A stretch of DNA of 42,840 nt from Cudoniella acicularis (taxonomy: Eukaryota > Ascomycota > Leotiomycetes > Helotiales > Helotiaceae), in the NCBI GenBank assembly GCA_013054445.1, contig JAAMPI010000336.1, positions 1 to 42,840 of the forward strand. Reading direction: 5' to 3'. The translations under genes and the position numbers were made by a program. The notes beneath the pieces were generated by a model, which did not search any database, was not told the DNA's origin, and worked only from the letters and a program-made list of their open reading frames with translations. Positions within the stretch are counted from its first letter, which is position 1. Every line of letters begins with the position of its first letter. Shown one piece after another: positions 10,213 to 20,548 of this stretch.

Positions 10213-12399
10213 CTAAGCCTTTTTTAAAAAGGGGGAAGAGGTAGGGGAGGAGATATGTACGCCGGAATAAGCTCCCACCACATCAGCTATTAATGAACCG
10301 GTATCTTTCAGCTTCGAGGCGGTGCTGAGCGCGTTTCCTCCCGTAAGAGGTAGATGGCTGGCCAGCCGCTGAAAAGAACTATCATAGTACACCCGAAGAG
10401 GCCAAAGTAAGCGCAGCGAAGTTGCCAATGCGCCCTATAATGTTTATTTTAATATACGTCTAAGTCACGGTCTAAGCGGTATGGATCTACTTCTTTCATT
10501 CTGTGATGTCGTTAGTTACTGTTGGGAATGCAAGAGCATGGGAGTGGTGTGTGGAAGTTGAGAAGATAGGAGAGAAAGCTTGTACCCAGATTTGAATTGC
10601 AGAAAAGCAATGCATTGACTTCTATACACGCAACAAGTTGCTCCGGTGAAGAATGAGGCGAGTGTCAGGATTGGCGTTTCATAGTTAGGTAAGATTTATG
10701 TTTTCTGAAGGGGATTGAAGGGACTTGCTTGATCAAAGTTTGTATCACAAAGCGCAAGAAAAGCTAGTAATCCGAATCCAGAGCATGCGAGAATAGCAGC
10801 AACCGGTGTGTTTCCATTGTTTGTGGTTCCAAACGCCTCTCTCATCCATGTATTCCCATACACATGGGACAGAGAAAAGAGCGTCCTACTCGAGGTTAAC
10901 AGAGCAGTGTTTCTAGCGTTATGGTCAGCAAAAGACGCTCGCTAAAATGGCTTGAAAAGCTAGACTTACCCAGCTGTGTAGGCTGATAACATAAACGCCA
11001 CATTCAAGATCGTTAGAAATATCTTGACTGATGTCGCAGAAATGATGATTATAATTGGTGAATGAGATACGTCGGGTGCAACTGGAGTAGGCTTTGCCCA
11101 AGGGTGAAAGAGGATTTGGTTCGTAAAATCGATGTTCAGGCCCACGAGGAAAGACACGAGGATGTAGAAGGTAAGAGGGACAAGGTACATAAACCTTGTT
11201 ACTGGCGGGAGGTCTCTTCTTGGATGTCTTGCTTCACCGGTAGTGACACTAAAGGTGTTACAGTAAGCACGTTGTGGTCCCGGGTCAAGGTCAGAGGGGG
11301 GAAATGGATCATACTTACATCACGATATCACCGCCCATACAAAAAAATAACGCCAAGGTTATGCTTGTCCTAGCTCGTGTTAATCCCAGCAACAAGTAGC
11401 ACAAGGCCTGACGGTATATTCACCAGATGGCAAGAAATTGTCCCCAGCTTCCTGATATTCCGGCTCTATAGCCTCCACCGTTTAGATACTCAGGGCCGTT
11501 AAAGCCGCCGACTCGAAAGAAAGGAACGATCGAGTTATTCCAATAGCCTTTCTTTAGTAAGTTAATAGTATAGAAAATGGTATGTTTTAGAATAAGGCTG
11601 CAATGATTGGGTGATATTATTAGAGAGTCACTTGACAGCACTGCTTGCTTCTCGTAGCAACGTAAGGTCACCCGAAATGCCCGAATCCTCCCTTTACCTG
11701 TAGCTGCTTGCAGCTCATACGGGGGAAATATCATAAATTAAAGAAAGTATTCACATACCGTTCTCGCTCCAGCTTAGAATTTGTGCAGTTCCGTTGGACA
11801 TATCTACGTCTTGAGAACCTCCGAAGGATCCAGCTAAGAAACTGTTAGCCCAAACAGCAACCTAGAGGTAGATCAGACAGGAAGACCCACTCATCGTTAA
11901 TCTTTACTAATATAATTAGAATACATACGCCAATCAGAAGTATTATCTTCAGCCCCAAAACCATGTGTTCAATGTTGCCATGCTCATGCAATTTGCGAAC
12001 CAATAAGTCACGCCAAATGCAAACCCCAGAGCTTTGTCAACAAAAGCGTGGGGGTAGTCAATCAGTGCTCCGGCTGCAGGGCGCACTGATACAAGTTCTG
12101 TCAAGCTCCGCATAACCGGGACAATGATGAATGCGGCTCCAATATATACAATGATGCAGCCAAGAGACCCTGATATTCCAATCAGTTCTCTAGACGTCAC
12201 GAAAATACCCATCCCGATTGTCCTAGAGAATGCAATTGCTTTACAAAGCAGTTATCCTCGTGGTCTTCATGGGGAATACATCAACTTACCAGCAATGTGA
12301 GGCCTCTCCAAGGCCCATCCAATTCATTATTGTGGAAGATTGTGCGGGAAAGCCTCCTTCACGCTCTGCTAATTTCTGGCCGCTTTGTGTCATTTTCAT
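10213..12399 (-). pseudogene. Decayed fungal amino-acid permease (APC superfamily)
   Basis: Permease pieces follow in the correct order on the minus strand. ATG at 12399 starts MKMTQSGQKLAER. After a 51-nt intron (12239..12289) comes AFSRTIGMGIFVTS, then TM2-3 (YWFANCMSMAT), NIEHMVLGLKIILLIGV, GFNGPEYLNGGGYRAGISGS, TSITLALFFCMGGDIV, TTGEARHPRRDLPP, ILNVAFMLSAYTAG, SSRTLFSLSHVYGNTWMRE, SFFTGATCCVYRSQCIAFL and FGLFGCTMIVLFSGWPAIYL. Damage is multiple. A +1 shift lies between MNWMG and LERPHIAA in the first exon. A deletion plus frame change at about 11972-11980 removes the region between TM3 and the NIEH helix. No AG acceptor follows the branch site at about 10685. A TAA lies at 10449-10451 inside DLDVY/NKHYRAHW, and the frame is lost again after about 10310. 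Many exon junctions remain canonical, so the decay is fairly recent. Intact relatives import amino acids across the plasma membrane. Confidence 0.85.
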
Positions 12400-13020
12400 G
12401 CTCAGGGTAGCTTTGAGAAATTTAGTTTTCCAATTCTATATCTCGCAATGATTCGATATGAGCGGAGAGCCTCCCGTTTTTATATTTTGTACTCATGGCT
12501 TCGATAAGGTGTACGTACAATCAACCTTGAGTCTCCGAAGAGCTAATATTACATTCCAGAGATAAGTAGAGCCTGTAAGGTATTAAGGACAAGTGCAGGA
12601 TGGGGCTGGATCGAGGCTCACCCATTTTAGACAATCAAGGTCTCCTAAGAAATCGCCAGCCTGCCAGGTAAATATGCCTAACGGTAAGCCTAACACGCGA
12701 CATGCCTTCAGATCGTGCCATAGCTGTGACAAGCTTACAATGGGATCGACTTCGATATGACAAAGCAGACATTTGGCTTGCAATAACTGGCCATCAACGA
12801 CTCAACCACCGCCACAGCATCCCCTGCTCATTATCCGCACCTCAAGGCAATGGTACGCTAGAAAGTGAGACTACTAAAGGTAATTGCCGCATTCCTCAAG
12901 AGCATCCCCAAGCCCGGCCCTTCCAAGCACTTGGTAAAGTCGCCGATGGCCAAGCTCTAATTCTTCGAATTTCTTTCCCCGCTTCCTCGCGCAGTACGCT
13001 TCTTTCGATAACCACAAGCC
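12400..13020. other. Spacer between divergent permease pseudogene and unknown gene
   Basis: No intact gene was found. On the plus strand, the frame entering the ATG at 13021 reads like protein further upstream (for example KVIAAFLKSIPKPGPSKHLV at about 12874-12933). It is interrupted by TAA at 12784, TAG at 12859, TAA at 12958 and TAA at 13009. It may be a decayed 5' extension of the next gene or a chance open stretch. Confidence 0.3.
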
Positions 13021-14592
13021 ATGAGTCACCTCGCAAACTGGCAAGAGTCCTACGCCTCCTGGATGATCATTCCAGGAGTACAGGAAAGCATTGATGATGT
13101 TGCCGAAAGGAGAGAGGAACAAGCTATCAAGTTCCTTCACAAAATCAACGCCAAAGCTTTTGACCGCAATATATTTGAAGAATTGACATATTTTATGGAC
13201 TACGAGAGCTTCTGCTTGGAAACTGGACACCTTGTACCAATTCAAGCGCGAAGGAGCTCAGTCGGGCTGAAAAAAGCATGGACAGGAACGCTCGTTGCGG
13301 GACTCTCGAAATGTTTGTTCGATGTCAGCTATCCCGATGCCAATTATTACCGAGAGCAGCAGTTCAGAGCCCTTCTCTCGGCATTGGTACTTCAACATGT
13401 CCAGGGGACAGAAGGGGTCCATGTTCGCCAGTATGATGCTTTACGGCTTCAGTTCCAAGAGCGGCATAGAGACTTGCAATGGCAGCGAGCATTTTCGACT
13501 TCGGGAGACTTCATGATCACGAACGAAAAGTTTAGGAAACGTCAATGCAATTATTTGCTAGTCACGGTCGCTGAATACACACGGACCTTCACACGAGAAG
13601 AACCCTTGGCAAAGACGGTCTTCAACACTGCTATCCAGGCAAGTACGCTAGGAGGCTTTCTTGCTCTAGCAGCGACAACGGTGAGTTCTTACAATAACCA
13701 AAACCACTCTCGATTTGAAAGCTCCTGCGAGTTATCGCAACTATGGTCATCCATGCCGCGTGTAGGAGTCATTTGATCGTACGTGTTGGTTTTCTAATCC
13801 TAATTCCAAATATAAGGGTTTGAGCTCAACCAGTCTGGAAGACGCCATTGTACGTCTCGACCGAAGCTTTCAACAGCTATGCAAATCCTCAAAAGACCGC
13901 TCGACGGCAGTGTTTGAAATTCAGGAAATCACTAGAATAACCTTGGCGTTTGATCTCTACAAAAAGGCTCTTGGGGCTGTTCAACACAATGATAACACGA
14001 AATCTGCTGAGTTGGCGTTGCAAGCCCCCCAACTTTTGGCCATCTGGATACTGGGGAGGATTTTGAAATTGCTGGAGAGGGATCAGATCGAAGGAGAGGT
14101 TTCACCTCCTGTCAATGCTTGGAAAAGTGTCCTGGCATTCATCGGTCATGACCCACCGAGCTTTGGCGACTACCACTATCTCTATGGACTGCCGGACTGT
14201 GCCTCACAAGTAGGTCGAATCCTGAAGCAGGAAACGTTGCCTGTATTGTTCCTCGATAACATGAGATCGTCTGAGAAGAGGATAAGAGGGATGATTAGGA
14301 ATAGTAAAGAGCCGAGCCTTTGGTGGAAAGCCGTATGTGTATGGTCGATATGGTGATCACCCCTCGCTAACCAAATACATAGATCGAGTTTCTTCTCATA
14401 ATCGGATCATGGGCAGAGAGGGAGCATCCTCGAGACTACTGCGTTGAAGCTGATGTCATCATTGACTGCCTTGCTGAAGAGCACCCAGAGAATGGGGTGC
14501 GCCAAAGACTTCCCTTGAGTAGGCTATCCACATACATGGTTCCATCACAAGAGAGCTTGCCTGTTTTAGAGGAGTTGAGTGCGCTGGATTAG
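13021..14592 (+). CDS. Protein of unknown function (461 aa), possibly the surviving N-terminal half of a larger gene
   Basis: Model: join 13021..13680, 13817..14332 and 14383..14592. Intron 1 (136 nt, GTGAGT to ATATAAG) and intron 2 (50 nt, GTATGT, GCTAAC, ATAG) both keep the frame, which supports a real gene. No domain is recognised. The protein is mostly helical in character (MSHLANWQESYASWMIIPGV, then many charged helices), with a short hydrophobic patch FLALAATT at the first splice junction. There is no signal peptide. The ATG at 13021 is preceded in frame by TAA at 13009. The stop TAG at 14590 is followed, after one frame change, by a WD40-like reading frame, so the ORF may be a truncated remnant of a longer protein of about 870 aa. 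Its present expression and function cannot be judged from sequence. Confidence 0.6.
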
Positions 14593-15834
14593 ACTGAGTC
14601 CAAAGAAGATTTCAATTGACGTCCGAAACGCGCAAGATATCTTTAAAGGGTAAGGTGAACAAGTGCACTGGACTAGCGCCTAACTGCGAATCGGTGCTCT
14701 TCCTAGGACACAAAAAGATGGCAGTATATTCTCTCCCGGGTTTCGAGAGCCCAGCAACAATAGTGAAGGAGCACGCTTGCCTCTCTCTTAATCTGCCCTT
14801 TAAAGGTCGATTCAAGCTAGCGACATTAACAAACAGATTTCTAGCTATGATAACTGCAATCGAGGTGAAACTAGCCAACGGTTTCAGAAAGAAAACTAGG
14901 GAGCACCGGCTTTCAATATACGAGTACCAGCTCTCAAGTATGGGTGGTCGACTCATAGGCTGGGCCAATCTATCTTTTGAAATACCACCAAGTTGTATAG
15001 CAATGCATGAAAACAATTATTGCACAAGCATAGCTATCGGGGGATCTGGGAGTATCAAAATATATCAGGTCAGAAATCGAAATGGTACATTAAATCTCGA
15101 AAAGCAGGAAGCTCAAATCGACCAACCATTCCCAACCCTCTGCAATACGACACCCCGAAAGCGATCAATTTCAGCCCTGATGGCCATGGACTAGTGTGTG
15201 TAACCGAAACAATGAACAAAGTCTTAGTGTGGCTACTTATCGATGGCTCGCCTTAGCCTCCCGCATTTGAAATAATGAAAAAGCATGAAGTGGTGAGTAG
15301 GGCGTATCAAGGTCTTATTCTTTTCATGGCCTAATAAATGTTAGGGAACAACGGCTCGTGGAATAGACTCGGCCACCCTCTTCTCTACACCGCAAGGTTC
15401 AACATATATGCTCAGCACCACCTCACCGTCCACCAGACGTAAGGAATATGGTGGAGAGTGGCCATTCATCTCGCCAGTGCCCAGCGAGAGTGCCCGATGC
15501 CCTCGAGCATAATTTCTCGGTGCTTGGAAGATCACCACCAATGATTTCCAGGGCTGTTTCTCCAGGTGGCAAAGTTGCGGCCATGCTGGATAATCTAGGG
15601 AACTTGGTTCTTTGCCGCTTGGTTTCGCAAGATGGTGGAGGCGTGGGGCCCGACGAGAATCCTGTGCTCCTTAATGCGAGGCTTTCAAAGAATGAGGGTG
15701 CTCCGACCTCGAATACAAATGTACGTTTTCATTTAAACGCTGATCGCGACCTGTATCTCTTTGCTGTTGATACCCGCGGCAAAATTGTCAGGACTCGCGT
15801 TCGACTAAGGAAATCCTTGAATTTGTGTTCTTGA
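14593..15834 (+). pseudogene. Broken WD40-like beta-propeller region, probable former C-terminal half of the preceding gene
   Basis: The plus strand carries beta-propeller-like sequence such as VLFLGHKKMAVYSLPGF, TSIAIGGSGSIKIYQV, KAINFSPDGHGLVCVTET followed by NKVLVWLL, and AVSPGGKVAAMLDNLGNLVL. It is spread over different frames. The first part (TSETRKISLKGKVNKC onward) has no ATG start. The frame changes at about 15131-15145 (DQPFPT to PLQYDTPK). A TAG at 15254 interrupts GSP/PPAFEIMKKHEV. A normal intron follows (GTGAGT to TTAG, about 15293-15344), and a further frame change lies at about 15497-15515 (ESARCP to ALEHNFSVLG). The last frame ends at 15834. At least three lesions with preserved splice sites mark it as a pseudogene. 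Joining it to the upstream gene needs one stop removed and one base added near 14613. Confidence 0.7.
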
Positions 15835-16363
15835 GCATGTTCATGGGTGTGTTCTATGGTTCTATAGGACGGTCTTTTTTCCTCGCCGTTAGCTTCTAAT
15901 ACTAAATTTGTTTTCTGCGAAGATATTTACAAGGTCTGTTGTGAAAATTCAAGGCTAAGGTAGGTATTAGTGACATTTTCTGCTAGCACTGCCTTTGTCG
16001 GGTCTATATAAAACAATAATGGCGTTCTAACCCAAGTTTTACAACTCTTCCAATGAAACGTTTTCAAAGGTTCTCATCTACCCTATGAGAAGTGAATTAA
16101 GATTGATGTTGTTTCTGCCGGACTTTATCAGATGAAGCTCGGATCCATTTCGTCCCGACACGTGATGACTCCATCTCGCACTGCCCCGGCCGCATGCGGG
16201 GTGGTCTGAGCTTCCAAAAGTCGCGATGTAGAAAGCTCTAGAAATGCATGGGCTCAGTTCGAATCGAATGTTGGACTTGTTTTCTGCAACTTCGGACTTT
16301 TCAAAATCATAATCTCGCAATCCTCGATAACTTTACGTACTCTTCTACAGGCCAAATCCAAAC
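15835..16363. other. STI1 promoter region
   Basis: No coding sequence was seen. The sequence holds the upstream region and leader of the co-chaperone gene, with a pyrimidine-rich TTTACGTACTCTTCTACAG just before the start codon and a heat-shock-element-like motif at 16231. Confidence 0.5.
16231..16243 (+). promoter_or_regulatory. Possible heat-shock element upstream of STI1
   Basis: GAAAGCTCTAGAA has the GAAnnTTCnnGAA spacing with one mismatch in the middle unit (CTC for TTC), 121 nt before the ATG. A further TTC occurs at 16212. Sti1/Hop genes are known Hsf1 targets in fungi, which fits. The motif is short and imperfect. Confidence 0.35.
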
Positions 16364-18374
16364 ATGGCGGACGAACTCAAAGCACTTGGCAACAAGGCCA
16401 TCGCAGAAAAGAACTTCGACGAGGCTATGTGAGTTAGGCCCCTCTTGTTTACTTCTAGTGCGAATCGAAACTGAAAGACTTGACAACGTCCTCCTATTCT
16501 TCACTTGAAACAACCTCTGACCAAGTTACAGTGACAAATTCACACAAGCAATTGTGATTGAACCTTCAAACCACATCCTGTACTCAAACCGCTCTGCTGC
16601 CTACGCCTCAAAGAGAGATTATGAAAATGCACTCCAAGATGCCGAAAAGGTGACCGAGATCAAGCCAGACTGGGCTAAAGGATGGGGACGAAAGGGTGCC
16701 GCATTGCACGGAAAGGGAGATCTTATAGGAGCCCTTGACGCTTATGAGGAGGGTTTGAAGATTGATCCAAACAATGCCCAGAATAAACAAGGCCAAGCTT
16801 CTGTCAAACGCGCAATTGATGCGGAAGCAAAAGCAGGTATGTTTGAACCACTGGCTCAAGTGAACTTATGTTAACAATAAGTGCCACAGATGGTGTTACC
16901 GGTGATCCTTCTGCAGGACTGGGTGGCATGTTCAATGATCCTCAACTCCTTCAGAAGCTTGCGGCCAATCCCAAGACCAGCAAGTTTCTCGCCGACCCCT
17001 CATTCATGCTAAAGCTCCAGCAAATTAAGTCAAACCCCAGCGACTCGCAAGCCATGTTTTCGGATCCTCGAATGATACAAGTGTTGGGTGTTCTCATGGG
17101 TGTCGACATGGATATGATGGGTGCCGGTGCTCCTGGTGGCCCTGATGGAGGCCCAGGACCAAGGGAGGCGGAGGAAGATATTCCAATGCCAGATGCTCGC
17201 CCAACTCCCACACAAGCTCCAAAACCGAAAGAACCGGAACCTGAACCAGCTGCTAACCCAGAGGATGAGGAGACTCGCGAAAAAGCTAAGGCGAAAGCCG
17301 AAGCTGAGGCGGAGAAGAAGCTTGGAACCGAGCAGTACAAGAAGAGAAACTTCGATGATGCTATTGCCCATTACAGCAAGGCATGGGATCTATACAAGGA
17401 TATCACCTATCTGAACAACCTTGGCGCTGCTTACTTCGAAAAGGGAGAGTATGAGAACGCTATCAAGTCATGTGAGAAAGCTGTTGAAGAAGGTCGTGAG
17501 ATTTATGCCGACTTTAAGATGATTGCTAAGTCATACGCTCGTATCGGTACTTCGTATGAGAAGTTGGGCGATTACACCAAGGCAATTGAGAACTACCAGA
17601 AATCGCTAACAGAGCACCGCACTCCCGACGTTGTCAACAAGCTCCGAGCAGTTGAAAAGACCAAAATTGAAAGTGCGAGACAAGCTTATATCGACCCTGA
17701 AAAGGCAGAGGAAGCCCGCGAGCTTGGCAATGCTAAATTCAAGGAAGCCGATTGGCCAGCTGCGGTTGAAGCATACAGCGAGATGGTCAAGCGAGCACCT
17801 GAAGACCCAAGAGGCTACAGCAATCGTGCTGCTGCTTTTATCAAACTTCTGGAGTTCCCAAGCGCCATCCAAGACTGTGACTTGGCTATTAAGAAAGACC
17901 CCAAGTTCATTCGAGCTTACATTCGGAAGGCACAAGCATACTTTGGCATGAGAGACTACTCGAAGTGTCTGGATGCTTGTACGGAGGCTTCAGAAGTCGA
18001 TGTGACAAAGGCAAATGCTAGAGAAATTGAGCAACAACAGCAAAAGGCCTTGTCAGCTATGTATTCTGCCAGAGAGAACGAGACTGAGGAGCAAACCAAA
18101 GAGAGAATTCAACGTGATCCTGAGGTAGGTCCCCATGTTCCGACTTTAAGAAGCTTCAACTAAATTTCCAGATTCTGGGTATCATGCAAGATCCAATCAT
18201 GCAGAGCATCCTCCAACAAGCACAAGGCGACCCAGCTGCGCTCCAGGAGCATATGAAGAACCCAGGTATCCGATCAAAGATTCAAAAGGTAAGCATTTCA
18301 TGAATCGAACTCAAAACCAGTTTGCTAACTTGTCATAGCTTGTGGCTGCTGGAGTCATCCGCGTTGGCAGATGA
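16364..18374 (+). CDS. STI1: Hsp70-Hsp90 organising co-chaperone Sti1/Hop
   Basis: Model: join 16364..16428, 16532..16836, 16890..18124, 18172..18288 and 18339..18374, 585 aa. All four introns are canonical (GTGAGT/ACAG, GTATGT/ACAG, GTAGGT/CCAG, GTAAGC/ATAG). TPR1 covers about residues 2-110 ([46 protein letters not shown]). The DP1 domain lies at about 130-185 ([20 protein letters not shown]). An acidic and Lys/Ala/Glu-rich linker follows at about 210-260. TPR2A is at about 262-375, TPR2B at about 398-510 ([20 protein letters not shown]) and DP2 at the C-terminus (about 530-575). This is the full Sti1/Hop architecture and usual length. The protein bridges the EEVD tails of Hsp70 and Hsp90 in the cytosol and passes client proteins between them. 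Confidence 0.96.
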
Positions 18375-19522
18375 GCGCCACATTAATCAAGAGAGCAATC
18401 GGAAGACGAGCGTGAAATGCCATTGCTGTTTTTCTGGAAGGCGTCCATCGGCGCTTACCAGATAAGCAGACATGAAGAATCACATGGTTCGTCGATTATG
18501 CTGTTTACGAGAGATGAGATACGGATGGCAAATAAGCTTAGCAAGGGGGGCTGAAGCAAACTTCAATCATCAATTGTACTTTAGGTCCTGCTGAGTTTTT
18601 AGCGAAATAGTCAAATGCATATATCAGGGTAATCAGTTAAATATCAGGATGTTCATTCATCCGATTTTAGTGATTTCGTCTCCGTAATCATGAATTGTGA
18701 ATACGAGGCTCCAGCAGCTCTTTCCACTCACAAAGTAGCATATTCGGAACTACTATGTGATTTCAACAGGACACAAGTGCCACTTCGGTATAAAAATTCG
18801 CAATAATCCGATCCTGACATTGTAATGGTGAAGAACGGAGCTTAACAAGCTATATTCGCATAACATAATAACCAAGATGCTCGAGCAGCGCGAGTCTAGG
18901 TAAAGAGCCGAGCATTCTAGCAACCATCATATCGCGACGAGTTACCATTCTCTACTCTTTTGCCGTTATTATTTAGTTACACTCATGAAATTTTGCAGCA
19001 CAACTCAGTTCAAGAACGTAAACCTGAGTTGCATTGCTCTGGATAGTACTCATCCCGGCATTTCGGAGCTACAGCCTTCCTAGGTTAGTTCTAGATCTCA
19101 AGTTAGGATGTTGTGGGAGTGGGGGAATCTCGACAACCATTCACGACAATCAGAAGCTTATAGTGACTCTTGTTTACCCAAGATTGCATTCACGGAGAAT
19201 GCATTTTAGAAGAATTAAGTAAGTGATAGAGCAACGCATTCTATTTCATTATCGGACAACAAGTGGTCCAAACGAGGCAGACAAAGCTGCAAAGGCAATC
19301 ATTACCATGATGATGATCCCATAAAACGAGTGACTTGACAGTTGGCACACAATTTTGCCACCGAGGCATCCACCTTTATGCTCTCCTCCACATTTTTCTC
19401 CCGTCTCACGATTGACACCTACCATTACCAGACAGAAGCAAGCAACCATTAAGACCCTCCTCTTCGTTCCTTTCTTTCTCTATGTTCCAATGCAGCCAGA
19501 ACCCAAGAGTATGAGTAAAGAC
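18375..19522. other. Intergenic between convergent STI1 and MARVEL-like genes
   Basis: No gene was seen. The first part is the likely STI1 3' untranslated region. Short frames at 19034-19222 and 19249-19449 have no recognisable features; the latter is hydrophobic, but it is short and has no splice continuation. Confidence 0.5.
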
Positions 19523-20086
19523 TTAGCCCTCAACATCCTTAGGAGGAGCGGCAGCCTCCGCCTTAGTTAACTTCCACAAACAAGCAGAGCAAATCGCACT
19601 AAAGGCAAAAAGCACACAGAGCGCAATGCTCAGTCCCCAAATAGCCTTCATCTCGAAACAGGTTGTCTTGCTGGCGCCAGCCCAGACCCAGTAGTTGACT
19701 TTATCGATGTTCTCGCTCACGCTGTCGATGAATGCGTAGGTGGTACCGGAATCAGGCAGAGCAGGGCAGTCGAGGTAGCTGAGGGGTTTTCCTACAACGG
19801 TGGCGACGACGATGACGGCAATGAGGAGGAGGGTGTCAAAGCCGCAGGAGACGAGGAAGGGGAGGAGGCCATCGAAGTATAGTATGTAGGTTATGGCGAC
19901 GTAGAGGACTGCGATGCAGGTTACGGAAAGGGTGCCGACTATTACTTGCGGTGGTGCTTGAGTGGCTTGCACCATTTGTGAGACGAAGTTCGCGGTCATG
20001 CCGATTATGGAGATGAGGCAGATGATTTGCATGCCGCGGACGACGGTGAAGGTTGCGCCGAGCGCGCCGTGGTTGGGTCCTTGCAT
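19523..20086 (-). CDS. Four-helix MARVEL-like membrane protein
   Basis: The ATG at 20086 gives 187 aa starting MQGPNHGALGATFTVVRGMQ. Four hydrophobic segments are clear: IICLISIIGMTANFVSQMV, VIVGTLSVTCIAVLYVAITY, LLPFLVSCGFDTLLLIAVIV and IWGLSIALCVLFAFSAICSA. The tail is short, charged and cytosolic in character. A Cys-containing loop between helices 3 and 4 (YLDCPALPDSGTTYAFIDSV) is typical of fungal MARVEL-type proteins of the plasma membrane. Function is unknown; related proteins sit in membrane domains such as eisosomes. The same frame stays open upstream to TGA at 20549 but contains no ATG, so this start is the only AUG option downstream of the likely promoter. See the separate entry on the upstream extension. 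Confidence 0.75.
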   Translation of the reverse strand: MQGPNHGALGATFTVVRGMQIICLISIIGMTANFVSQMVQATQAPPQVIVGTLSVTCIAVLYVAITYILYFDGLLPFLVSCGFDTLLLIAVIVVATVVGKPLSYLDCPALPDSGTTYAFIDSVSENIDKVNYWVWAGASKTTCFEMKAIWGLSIALCVLFAFSAICSACLWKLTKAEAAAPPKDVEG

Positions 20087-20548
20087 TTTAAGGGCGGAGG
20101 TGGATGGTTGACGGCTGAGTGTTGGTTTGGCCGTTGGCTGTAGTTGTGTTTTTAGAGGCGAAGGAGCTTCTTTGGCTGGTTCAGGAGCTCGTCGAGCTAC
20201 TGGTTGAGGTGGTTGAACCTTGGTTTGCTGAGGCTTTGGTTGGGGAATTGACCGAGGAACTGCCTTAGGAGTTGGCTGAGGTGTTGGTAGAGTTTTTGGA
20301 GTGGCTGGCAACGAAGACCGAGTAGCTTGAGGGGAGACCGGTGCCGACGGGAGTTGAGAAGGCTCCGAAACGACTGGCGAAAGGGATGTTTGTTGTTCTT
20401 TTTGAAGTGCTTGAGAAACTTGGAACGAAGGGTTTTCTGGATTGATGGAATAAGGATAGTAAAGAACACCGTTGATGACCACAGCTCCCTTATATGGAAT
20501 GAACGAGGCCGGCGTTGATGCCGTGTTGACGAAAATAATTCGAAAAAG
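20087..20548 (-). other. ATG-free, in-frame proline-rich extension/leader of the MARVEL-like gene
   Basis: A 154-codon open stretch is fused in frame to the ORF that starts at 20086. It reads as protein: STPASFIPYKGAVVINGVLY, then repeated Pro-Gln-Lys-Ser sequence such as TPKTLPTPQPTPKAVPRSIP. No ATG occurs in any minus-strand frame between 20087 and 20721. A TATA-like CTATAAAAAC at about 20665 and a CT-rich initiator region suggest transcription starts near 20640. Candidate near-cognate starts with good context are ACG at about 20530 and GTG at 20482. It could be a translated N-terminal domain, a second exon of an unseen upstream exon, or a plain leader. Confidence 0.5.

Noticed and set aside
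16951..17371. Minus-strand frames inside STI1
   Set aside because: Shadows of the strongly biased STI1 coding frame.
19249..19449. Short hydrophobic minus-strand frame near the MARVEL-like gene
   Set aside because: Only 66 codons, no splice continuation, and located downstream of the gene's stop codon; most likely 3' untranslated sequence.
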